Shown here: one piece after another, positions 24,690-30,917 of the stretch | How positions within the stretch are numbered: the stretch's first letter is position 1 | Layout: the number at the start of each line of letters is the position of its first letter | Source: Bacteroides sp. | GTDB taxonomy: Bacteria > Bacteroidota > Bacteroidia > Bacteroidales > Bacteroidaceae | Length of the DNA stretch: 30,917 nucleotides | Assembly (NCBI GenBank): GCA_019416685.1 | Contig: DXWV01000041.1 | Span: forward strand, 1 to 30,917 | Direction of reading: 5' to 3' | Made by a program: the position numbers and the translations under genes | The notes under the pieces: model-generated | Told to the model about the DNA's origin: nothing | Databases searched by the model: none | Seen by the model: the letters and a program-made list of their open reading frames with translations, nothing else

Positions 24690-26916
24690 CGTCTTCTTCT
24701 ACTTCGGCAACACCTTTGCGAGGATTTTTTTTTCTTTTCCAGATGTCTTTCCAATGAATTGCATTTTCGGTCAAAGCTAGTTGTGATAAGAGATACATTA
24801 CTTTACGCAATGGTGTATAAGGAGGAAGCATCCCAGTATAGTTCTCTACGTCATATCTTGGAGCACGATTCAGGCATAGATAGGGTTTTGCTCCTAATTG
24901 AGCTTCGAGCTTCTGTAGCATTATTTTATCCGTAGCTTTCCACCCGTACTTAGCCGATACGACCATCAGGTTTAATTGTGCTTCACGGAGTAATGGAGTA
25001 GGAACATTACTATTACTCATTGCCGGGTATTCGACAATCAGAATATCTTCATCACGGGGTATATATAATTCATGAATGCTATTAGCTAACTGGAATTCAG
25101 AGGAATTAGACTGGAAATCGATCCCATCGGTTAATTTACGTACATTGAGTCCCAATTTATTCCAATATGCTTCAATGAATTCAGATATGTAACTTTTTCC
25201 GCATCCTTCTTCCATACTAAGCATATTGAGTATATAGGGTGAACCTTCTTCTCGTTTTGTGAAGAACTGGAGTATACCACTACTGAGATAACGGGTAGCA
25301 CTATCATCATATATGGTACTATATGGAGTAGTCCTGCTTTTGTAGGGAAAATCTCCCAGAATAGGACAACCGGTTAATTTACGAGTACGCCGGGAGTCAC
25401 GTAACGTACGATCTATCAGTTCTATTAGTATGAAAAAGCTTATTAGCAGTAAGAAAGTACCCAAGAAAGCCATATATACGATTTTGCGGCGATTGGTACT
25501 CTCTGCACTAATAGGATATGCGGGTGGATTCAATACTTTGAGAGCTGCTGAAGTCATCTCAAGGTTCTTCTTACGCATCAGAGCTTCATTATAGCTGGCA
25601 AGATTGGTTAAATAACTTTGTTCGGAGAAGGTAATAACACGTTCTTTACGCTTGATAGTAGTACCTACAGGAGCATAAAACTGGTATTTATCATTCAAGT
25701 CTATACGGCTTTGCTTAACTATTTCAAGTTCTGCCCTGGCTTTTTCATACGCCAACGTCTGATCAAGCCACTGCTCAACGATATTGGCACGGGCAATTCC
25801 TGTTTTTGTGTATTTATCACCCACATATTGATCTGAGATCTCCGATAATTCCCGGCGGGTTCTATTTAAAAGATCTTTATAGTTTTTCAATTGTTGTTCA
25901 TCCTTGGCATTATTGGCGGAGACAGTTTCCATTTCAGTGATCTTTCCAGTAAGACTTGAAGCTTCTCTAAGCTTATCGACTAAGCTAAGATTGGTAATGG
26001 CCTGTCTTGTGTTATTATCCATCTGACGTTCCAACTCTTCAAGCATGGCTTTAGAACTGTTGTATGCGAACAATACGGTTTGCTCTCTTAGTTCAAACTC
26101 TTTATTAATAGCGGCAATCTCTTTGGTTTCATCGTAATAGTTAATAATCCGGTTTTCTACATTATATTTAGTGAGATCATCTTCATGCTTGGCCAGTTCG
26201 TTACCAATGCGGTCTAACTCAGATCTAAAGTATTCGATTACTTTATCTGTTTCTCCATAACGGAGTATGCGATATTCGTTAACAAACTCTTTCATTAGTA
26301 TCTCTATTGTATTGTAAGAGATACCCGGATCACCTGATGAATAGTTTACTTTTAATAAGTCACTATTTCCTAATCGGGAAACCTGTATTTTTTTTAATGC
26401 ACTACGGCTATAATAAGGATGTTGATAATAGAAAAGCCCGTAAATATAATTGTTCACATCTGCTTTTTCATATTTTATGAAATTCTCCATAGTTTTTTCC
26501 TCGCTGCTTTTGTCAATAAGAGTGATCAATTCTTTACCGTGAGGACTGTTTTTCATATGATCATATGTATATCTGTAGCTGGCAGACGTGATGGAATTTT
26601 GATCTTTATTAGGACTTCCTTTTACAAGTACACGGGCAAACAGTCGCATGGAAACACGTTTCTGGGTGCTCTCTGATTGTATTATATTAATGAGATTGTC
26701 AATGGCATTTTGAGCAATGGCCCAATTTACTCCTACATTGTTGGCTTCAATACCATAACCAGATACAACACCAGTATAAAGAGTTGTTTCCACATTATAA
26801 GATCCTCGCATATTTGCTGTCTTGAGGTAGACAAGTAGTGCAATGAGAAGTGCACCCAGAATGATCCATACTAATTTGCGATATAAGGATCGGAAAAGAT
26901 AGAGTATATAATCCAT
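24679..26916 (-). CDS. Wzc-like polysaccharide co-polymerase with degenerate tyrosine-kinase domain
   Basis: A 745-residue inner-membrane protein of the PCP-2a type. The first membrane segment is at about 14-32 and the second at about 479-500. Between them lies a large periplasmic domain with long helices (about 220-460), and the Pro-rich LNPPAYP precedes the second segment, as in Wzc. A cytoplasmic P-loop domain follows (about 510-715). Its Walker A region is MEEGCGKS (568-575), with Met where Gly or Ala is usual; the Walker A' region is KLTDGID and Walker B is ILIVEYPAM (625-633), with Glu-Tyr in place of Asp-Thr/Ser. The C terminus is EEDDDD instead of a Tyr cluster. It therefore probably controls chain length and export without normal autophosphorylation. 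Confidence 0.85.
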   Translation of the reverse strand: MDYILYLFRSLYRKLVWIILGALLIALLVYLKTANMRGSYNVETTLYTGVVSGYGIEANNVGVNWAIAQNAIDNLINIIQSESTQKRVSMRLFARVLVKGSPNKDQNSITSASYRYTYDHMKNSPHGKELITLIDKSSEEKTMENFIKYEKADVNNYIYGLFYYQHPYYSRSALKKIQVSRLGNSDLLKVNYSSGDPGISYNTIEILMKEFVNEYRILRYGETDKVIEYFRSELDRIGNELAKHEDDLTKYNVENRIINYYDETKEIAAINKEFELREQTVLFAYNSSKAMLEELERQMDNNTRQAITNLSLVDKLREASSLTGKITEMETVSANNAKDEQQLKNYKDLLNRTRRELSEISDQYVGDKYTKTGIARANIVEQWLDQTLAYEKARAELEIVKQSRIDLNDKYQFYAPVGTTIKRKERVITFSEQSYLTNLASYNEALMRKKNLEMTSAALKVLNPPAYPISAESTNRRKIVYMAFLGTFLLLISFFILIELIDRTLRDSRRTRKLTGCPILGDFPYKSRTTPYSTIYDDSATRYLSSGILQFFTKREEGSPYILNMLSMEEGCGKSYISEFIEAYWNKLGLNVRKLTDGIDFQSNSSEFQLANSIHELYIPRDEDILIVEYPAMSNSNVPTPLLREAQLNLMVVSAKYGWKATDKIMLQKLEAQLGAKPYLCLNRAPRYDVENYTGMLPPYTPLRKVMYLLSQLALTENAIHWKDIWKRKKNPRKGVAEVEEDDDD

Positions 26917-26928
26917 AAGTATCTGCGT

Positions 26929-27678
26929 TTATTTTCGTAAAATAGAAGTACGGGTAATAACTTCAAGTATCATCAAACTTTTAGTAAGTTCAAACTTACT
27001 CTTTTCATATGCCTCCATGGCGGATGATTGTCTTTGCTTTTCTACAGAAAGATCTCCAGTATCAATACTATTATTGGCGAAGTTCTTTTCTGCAATCTCA
27101 TATTGTAATGTAGCAAGTTCAAGAGCTTCTGCACGTAATTTCAGTACGCTTAGTTGAGAATTTGCTGTTGTGTACATTTCAATGATTTCCCGTTTCATCT
27201 CTTCGTACTTAATCTCTCTTTCCAATGCTGCTCCCTGCGCATTAAGTTTTTGCCGTCTGATACGGGATCTCAGGTCAAAAAGTCCATCGAGAGGGATATT
27301 GACTCCTGCACCAACGGTATAGCCTCTTTGTGCCTGAGTGGTGTAAGTAAGATAAGGAGCAATAGCCACATCCGTATATGTGCCTTCGTTACCGAACATG
27401 CCATATTGATAACTTCCTCTCAGACTGAAAAAGCCGAGAAAAGCCCGCTTTTCTTTTGCCAGTAACCTGTGTTCTATTTGTTCTTTGACTTGAGCAAGCC
27501 TATAGATTGGACCACCTTTTGCATTCTCAAAAAGCGAATCGAGTGGTGGTAATGTTATTTTGGTATAATCGGTTTGCTCAAGTTTGGAATAATCATTCGC
27601 TTCTTGTGCCTTCATTAACGAAGGCACTGTACAAAGAAGAAGTATAGAAAAAGAATATAGACAGCAAAAATGCTTCAT
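26929..27678 (-). CDS. Half-length TolC-like outer-membrane protein
   Basis: A 249-residue protein with a signal peptide (cleavage near MKAQ, about residue 24). An N-terminal helix region is followed by SLRGSYQYGMFGNEG and YTVGAGVNIPLDGLFDLRSRIRRQKLNAQGAALEREIKYEEMKREIIEMY, the pattern of beta strands, 'P-L-G' equatorial turn and long coiled helix found in one TolC repeat. TolC-family proteins are normally about 430-490 residues with two such repeats, so this is about half. It is the first gene of block 1, 12 bases before the Wzc-like gene, in the position where a Wza exporter is usual. An outer-membrane export channel role is inference. Confidence 0.75.
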   Translation of the reverse strand: MKHFCCLYSFSILLLCTVPSLMKAQEANDYSKLEQTDYTKITLPPLDSLFENAKGGPIYRLAQVKEQIEHRLLAKEKRAFLGFFSLRGSYQYGMFGNEGTYTDVAIAPYLTYTTQAQRGYTVGAGVNIPLDGLFDLRSRIRRQKLNAQGAALEREIKYEEMKREIIEMYTTANSQLSVLKLRAEALELATLQYEIAEKNFANNSIDTGDLSVEKQRQSSAMEAYEKSKFELTKSLMILEVITRTSILRK

Positions 27679-27719
27679 AATTATCCTGAATTGCTTGTAT
27701 TTAATTGTGTAATCTGCCG

Positions 27720-27727
27720 CAAATATA
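27720..27727 (-). promoter_or_regulatory. Promoter of glycan block 1 (-7 box)
   Basis: The minus strand reads TATATTTG, a full match to TAnnTTTG, 42 bases upstream of the ATG at 27678. A start around 27713 and a leader of about 35 bases follow. No clear -33 TTTG is visible. Confidence 0.6.
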
Positions 27728-27802
27728 GATAATTATTTTATTCTGTGCTCTTTATGCTTCTTCTATTTTCTTTTTTTAATTAAAAATGGAGATAGCTCTC
27801 GT

Positions 27803-29056
27803 TTAGAAAGCTTCTGTCATGTTGAAGTAGAACAGATTTTGCTTATTTACCATATTACGGCCGATGTCAAGGCGGACATTCATACGGGGTTGCACTTCGA
27901 TACGCAATCCGACTCCGGCATTGGGCAATACACCTTCGATTTTAGTAGGATTAGGCCCCATGAAACCACATCCGCCCCAAGCTACAAAGCCGATATGGCT
28001 GACCATTTTCTTTATCCATGTACTCTTGTCTGTGTTAAACATCTGGCGATACTCACCCATAATGACATGGGATGATTTATCCCGGTACTGTCCCATGTAA
28101 TAACCGCGAAGGTCAAATGGGGTTCCACTGAGGGCATATTTATTCAAAGGTACATCTCCAAATACATTTTTTGTTTGTGCAGTCCAGGCAATCACCTTAC
28201 GCTGACCTACTGTTTTGTATTGGCGATAGTCTATTTCAAGACGGTAGAATTCGTTGTCACTGCCGAAAAACTTCTGATACATAACACCGCGGAAATCAAG
28301 ATAAATGCCCCGGTATGCATTAGCTGGAATATCACGCGTATCATATGTCAGCAGGAAACCAAGACCGGAACTCAGATTACTGTAACCATGAGCTGTTCCG
28401 CCTGCCTCAATATAAGAAGATTGGTCTACAAGATATTTTGCAGGTTTACTCATTTTATCATAATTGATATCTATCTGCGGACCTGCGAAGAAATTACTTT
28501 CGCCCAGGCGGAAAAGGAACCAGGGGTTTATTTGCACGCCACTGTAACGATACTGACTGGTGGTATCACTACGTACATAGTTTTTATTGGTGGTGTAGCC
28601 TATGCCATAGAAGTTCTCCTGTGTGTTTTTATAGCTGAACTGGCCGAAGATACGGAAACGGTCACCCTTGAAAAATAGCTGAGGTTTGGAGAACAGGTTC
28701 AGTCCGCCATTGAACATGAAGGCAATAGCCATAGGTACAACAGAGCGCTGCTGTGTGGTATCACTGGGATTCATACGGAAAGTCATAAGGGCACTACCGC
28801 CAATCAGAAAACCAAAATCCGGAGTGTAACTCGGACCACCCAGAATGTTGTAATGGAGATTTCGTTTCGCCACATGCAATCGGCGTAACTCACGTTTGGA
28901 AAGTTTAGGAAGGGTATCCTGTTTCAGACTGTCGGGATTAAATACTGTATTAACTTCCAGTTTGCCGTCTTTTAAAAATGTGATGCCCTCTTCTTGTGCC
29001 AGAAGAGTAATGGCGGGAATGAACGCCAGGCATATACCTATTATATATCTTTTCAT
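27803..29056 (-). CDS. Omp85/D15-type outer-membrane barrel protein without POTRA domains
   Basis: A 417-residue protein with a signal peptide ending LLAQ (about residue 21), a short charged linker (about 25-65), and a beta barrel from about 68 to the end, ending in LFYFNMTEAF with terminal Phe. GGPSYTPDFGFLIGGSA, FGQFSYKNTQENFYGIGY, LLTYDTRDIPANAYRGIYLDF and FDLRGYYMGQYRDK (RGYY at 317-320, the Omp85 loop-6 signature) place it in the bacterial surface antigen (D15) barrel family. No POTRA repeats precede the barrel, unlike BamA and TamA. Small POTRA-less members are widespread in Bacteroidetes and their role is not settled. It has its own likely promoter and is separated from the glycan genes by 124 bases. 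Confidence 0.83.
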   Translation of the reverse strand: MKRYIIGICLAFIPAITLLAQEEGITFLKDGKLEVNTVFNPDSLKQDTLPKLSKRELRRLHVAKRNLHYNILGGPSYTPDFGFLIGGSALMTFRMNPSDTTQQRSVVPMAIAFMFNGGLNLFSKPQLFFKGDRFRIFGQFSYKNTQENFYGIGYTTNKNYVRSDTTSQYRYSGVQINPWFLFRLGESNFFAGPQIDINYDKMSKPAKYLVDQSSYIEAGGTAHGYSNLSSGLGFLLTYDTRDIPANAYRGIYLDFRGVMYQKFFGSDNEFYRLEIDYRQYKTVGQRKVIAWTAQTKNVFGDVPLNKYALSGTPFDLRGYYMGQYRDKSSHVIMGEYRQMFNTDKSTWIKKMVSHIGFVAWGGCGFMGPNPTKIEGVLPNAGVGLRIEVQPRMNVRLDIGRNMVNKQNLFYFNMTEAF

Positions 29057-29078
29057 ATTCTCGTTATGAATGAGGGTG

Positions 29079-29086
29079 CAAAGAAA
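29079..29086 (-). promoter_or_regulatory. Possible -7 box of the D15-type gene
   Basis: The minus strand reads TTTCTTTG, one base off TAnnTTTG, and continues CACCC as does the tRNA-Lys promoter (CTTTGCACCC in both). It lies 23 bases upstream of the ATG at 29056. Confidence 0.4.
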
Positions 29087-29164
29087 ACTGTTTTATTCGG
29101 AATAGTTTCCAGCCGAATAGGTAATAAATCTAAAGGAATGGATAAAAATTCCAAAAAAGGATAC

Positions 29165-29172
29165 TAATTTTG
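29165..29172 (+). promoter_or_regulatory. Promoter of the aminopeptidase C gene (-7 box)
   Basis: TAATTTTG matches TAnnTTTG, 125 bases before the ATG at 29297. Transcription from about 29179 would place the whole inverted word-repeat element B in the 5' untranslated region. Confidence 0.55.
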
Positions 29173-29181
29173 CAAAAGGAT

Positions 29182-29286
29182 AATGGGTTAATATGCCAAT
29201 GCGCCAATATGTCAATTACTGTGTGGCATCATAGCGCAGCCAATTGGGCATATTGGCACATTATTCAATTGGCACATTATTTAATA
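29182..29286. repeat. Element B: inverted arrays of the octamer AATRTGCC around a short core
   Basis: The left arm is five 8-base units from 29182 to 29221 (AATGGGTT, AATATGCC, AATGCGCC, AATATGTC, AATTACTG). The core 29222-29240 reads TGTGGCATCATAGCGCAGC. On the opposite strand the right arm (29286 back to 29247) contains AATGTGCC twice, AATTGAAT and AATATGCC, again with period 8, then a CCAATTG junction. The arms can pair as an imperfect hairpin. The element ends about 10 bases before the aminopeptidase C start codon. Confidence 0.78.
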
Positions 29287-29296
29287 CATTATTTAT

Positions 29297-30697
29297 ATGA
29301 ATAAACGAATTTTATCATTATTTGTTCTGAGTGCTGCCCTTTTTTCTGTGCAGGCACAGCAGGACAAGGGTGGAATCAGCAGTGAGATGCTGAATCAGAT
29401 TAAACAGAGTTACCAGGGAACAAGTGCAGATAAGGCATTGCGCAATGCTATTGGTAGTAATGATATCCGCAAACTGGCTTTGAATCAGGATAATATGACG
29501 GGGTTGGATACCTACTTCTCTATCAAAGTAGATTCCAAAGGGATTACCGATCAGAAGTCGTCGGGACGTTGCTGGCTTTTTACCGGGTTGAATGTGATGC
29601 GTGCTAAAGCGATTGCAAAGTATGGGTTGACTTCGTTTGAATTCTCACAGACCTATCCATTTTTTTATGATCAGTTGGAGAAGACTAATCTTTTCTTGCA
29701 AGGAGTGATTGATACGCGTGAAAAACCGATGGATGATAAGATGGTGGAATGGTTGTTCCGCAATCCTTTGAGTGACGGTGGGACATTTACAGGAGTTGCA
29801 GATATTGTGGGGAAATATGGATTGGTACCCAAGGGAGTGATGCCTGAAACGAATAGCAGTGAGAATACGGCGCGGATGGCAAATCTGATTTCACTTAAAC
29901 TACGTGAATTTGGTTTGCAATTGCGTGAACAGGCTTCGAAAGGGGCGAAAACTGCTGCTCTTGCGAAGAGCAAAACAGAGATGCTGGGTACTGTTTATCG
30001 TATGTTGGTCTTAAATTTGGGTGTCCCTCCTACAGAATTTACATGGACTCGTTACGATGCTAAAGGGAATCCGGTGGAGACAGAGCAGTACACTCCAATG
30101 TCTTTCTTGAAGAAGTACGGAGACGAGAATCTTATCAATAATTATGTGATGCTGATGAATGATCCGAGTCGTGAGTACTACAAATGTTATGAAATTGACT
30201 TTGACCGCCATCGTTATGACGGACATAACTGGACATATGTCAACCTACCGATAGAGGAGATTAAAGAGATGGCTATTGCTTCGTTGAAAGACAGCACAAT
30301 GATGTATTTCTCTTGTGATGTGGGTAAATTTCTGAACTCAGATCGTGGACTACTTGATGTTAATAACTATGACTATGACTCTTTAATGGGTACTACGTTT
30401 GGTATGGATAAAAAACAGCGTATTCAGACTTTTGCCAGTGGCTCAAGTCATGCAATGACATTAATGGCTGTTGATATCAACAAAGACGGAAAGCCTGTGA
30501 AATGGATGGTTGAGAATAGCTGGGGCGCAGGTTCCGGTTATCAGGGACATCTCATAATGACGGATGAATGGTTTAATGAATATATGTTTCGTCTGGTAGT
30601 GGAAAAGAAATTTGCCACACCAAAAGTCATGGAAATTCTAAAACAGAAGCCTGTTCGCCTACCGGCATGGGACCCGATGTTTGCACCGGAAGAGTAG
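29297..30697 (+). CDS. pepC: Secreted aminopeptidase C / bleomycin hydrolase family cysteine peptidase (C1B)
   Basis: A 466-residue papain-fold peptidase. Residues 1-20 are a signal peptide (MNKRILSLFVLSAALFSVQA), so it acts in the periplasm or outside, whereas classical PepC and bleomycin hydrolase are cytosolic. The catalytic triad is complete: Cys92 in QKSSGRCWLF, His385 in SGSSHAMTL and Asn407 in MVENSWG; the preceding Gln86 supplies the oxyanion hole. Length fits the C1B family (about 440-470). Unlike family members whose C-terminal arm blocks the active site for aminopeptidase specificity, the tail here ends in PMFAPEE, so trimming specificity is uncertain. The predicted leader contains repeat element B, and the TAG stop coincides with the first unit of element C. 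Confidence 0.9.
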   Translation: MNKRILSLFVLSAALFSVQAQQDKGGISSEMLNQIKQSYQGTSADKALRNAIGSNDIRKLALNQDNMTGLDTYFSIKVDSKGITDQKSSGRCWLFTGLNVMRAKAIAKYGLTSFEFSQTYPFFYDQLEKTNLFLQGVIDTREKPMDDKMVEWLFRNPLSDGGTFTGVADIVGKYGLVPKGVMPETNSSENTARMANLISLKLREFGLQLREQASKGAKTAALAKSKTEMLGTVYRMLVLNLGVPPTEFTWTRYDAKGNPVETEQYTPMSFLKKYGDENLINNYVMLMNDPSREYYKCYEIDFDRHRYDGHNWTYVNLPIEEIKEMAIASLKDSTMMYFSCDVGKFLNSDRGLLDVNNYDYDSLMGTTFGMDKKQRIQTFASGSSHAMTLMAVDINKDGKPVKWMVENSWGAGSGYQGHLIMTDEWFNEYMFRLVVEKKFATPKVMEILKQKPVRLPAWDPMFAPEE

Positions 30698-30791
30698 TGA
30701 GTAGCGATTAGTGAGTAGTGATTAGCGATTAGTGCCATGCGGCGTAATAGCGCAGCTACTAATCGCTTATCACTAAACCCTACTTACTATT
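30693..30791. repeat. Element C: inverted arrays of the heptamer AKTAGYG around a 22-base core
   Basis: Six consecutive 7-base units run 30693-30734 (AGTAGTG, AGTAGCG, ATTAGTG, AGTAGTG, ATTAGCG, ATTAGTG). A core follows at 30735-30756, containing GCGTAATAGCGCAGC. Five inverted units run 30757-30791 (reading the other strand inwards: AATAGTA, AGTAGGG, TTTAGTG, ATAAGCG, ATTAGTA). The innermost arms 30716-30733 and 30758-30775 pair at 17 of 18 positions. The TAG stop of the peptidase gene (30695-30697) is inside the first unit. Confidence 0.88.
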
Positions 30792-30813
30792 CCCTTTCTC
30801 GTGCACGTTAACG

Positions 30814-30852
30814 AAAGGAATTACGGAAAAATCTCCGTAATTCCTTTTATTT
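30814..30852 (+). terminator. Rho-independent terminator of the aminopeptidase C gene
   Basis: AAAGGAATTACGGA (30814-30827) and TCCGTAATTCCTTT (30834-30847) form a perfect 14-bp stem with a six-base loop, followed by TATTTTT. It lies downstream of element C, about 115 bases after the stop codon. Confidence 0.85.
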
Positions 30853-30879
30853 TTCCTCTTATTTCACATTATTATTTAT

Positions 30880-30887
30880 TACTTTTG
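30880..30887 (+). promoter_or_regulatory. Bacteroides -7 box near the right edge
   Basis: TACTTTTG matches TAnnTTTG. It faces right and is followed 10 bases later by an ATG at 30898, so it probably drives the gene that begins at the window edge. Confidence 0.5.
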
Positions 30888-30897
30888 CGGGCAAATT

Positions 30898-30917
30898 ATG
30901 AAACCATTATTTTATAT
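30898..30917 (+). CDS. Possible start of a gene cut by the window edge
   Basis: An ATG at 30898 opens a frame reading MKPLFY to the end of the window. The preceding -7 box would give a leader of only about five bases, so the true start may lie further right. Nothing can be said about the product. Confidence 0.3.

Noticed and set aside
28175..28678. 167-residue plus-strand open frame inside the D15-type gene
   Set aside because: Antisense shadow of a well-supported outer-membrane barrel gene; no family resemblance.
30693..30791. CRISPR array
   Set aside because: Units are 7 bases and contiguous, with no spacers, and the two halves are inverted.

Overview
The window looks like chromosome of a Bacteroidales member, most likely Bacteroides. 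Several genes are preceded by the Bacteroides -7 element TAnnTTTG, Shine-Dalgarno sequences are not evident, and the gene content fits: a TonB-dependent receptor with an N-terminal carboxypeptidase-regulatory-like domain, lipoproteins, a hybrid histidine kinase and a large glycan export cluster. Species cannot be assigned by eye.

Layout. Positions 1-43 are the 5' part of a minus-strand tRNA-Lys(TTT). The plus strand then carries ettA (161-1855), a TonB-dependent receptor (2074-4755) and a lipoprotein with two choice-of-anchor-J-like domains (4784-6184), closed by a hairpin terminator shared with a convergent, membrane-anchored endonuclease/exonuclease/phosphatase protein (6329-7402, minus). 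From 7669 to 27678 everything is on the minus strand and reads, in transcription order from the right: a half-length TolC-like protein, a Wzc-like co-polymerase with a degraded kinase domain, a Wzy-like polymerase/ligase and two GT2 enzymes (block 1, promoter near 27720). A 484-base regulatory island follows. Block 2 (promoter near 20826) has a glycosyltransferase, a Wzx flippase, four more glycosyltransferases (GT4, GT4, a GT-D/DUF1792 enzyme, GT4), a GT2, a NodB-like lipoprotein, a membrane GT2 and finally a soluble hybrid histidine kinase. To the right lie an Omp85-type barrel protein (27803-29056, minus) and a secreted aminopeptidase C (29297-30697, plus).

How it works together. The cluster is best read as an exopolysaccharide or surface-glycan locus of Wzx/Wzy type: glycosyltransferases build a repeat unit, Wzx flips it, Wzy polymerises it, and the Wzc-like protein plus the TolC-like protein guide export. 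No priming glycosyltransferase, sugar-nucleotide genes, Wza-type exporter or UpxY/UpxZ regulators are present here, so those functions must come from elsewhere.

The most unusual signal is outside the genes. Four gene-boundary elements (7413-7673, 10323-10389, 29182-29286, 30693-30791) are built from tandem 7- or 8-base words. Each element has its own word, three of the four are arranged as inverted arms, and two share a near-identical core ending GCGCAGC. In three of them the stop codon of the adjoining gene lies inside or at the edge of the first word. I do not recognise a named family. The regulatory island at 20773-21256, with evenly spaced AAGTACGTACTT-like palindromes, is the second signal worth following.
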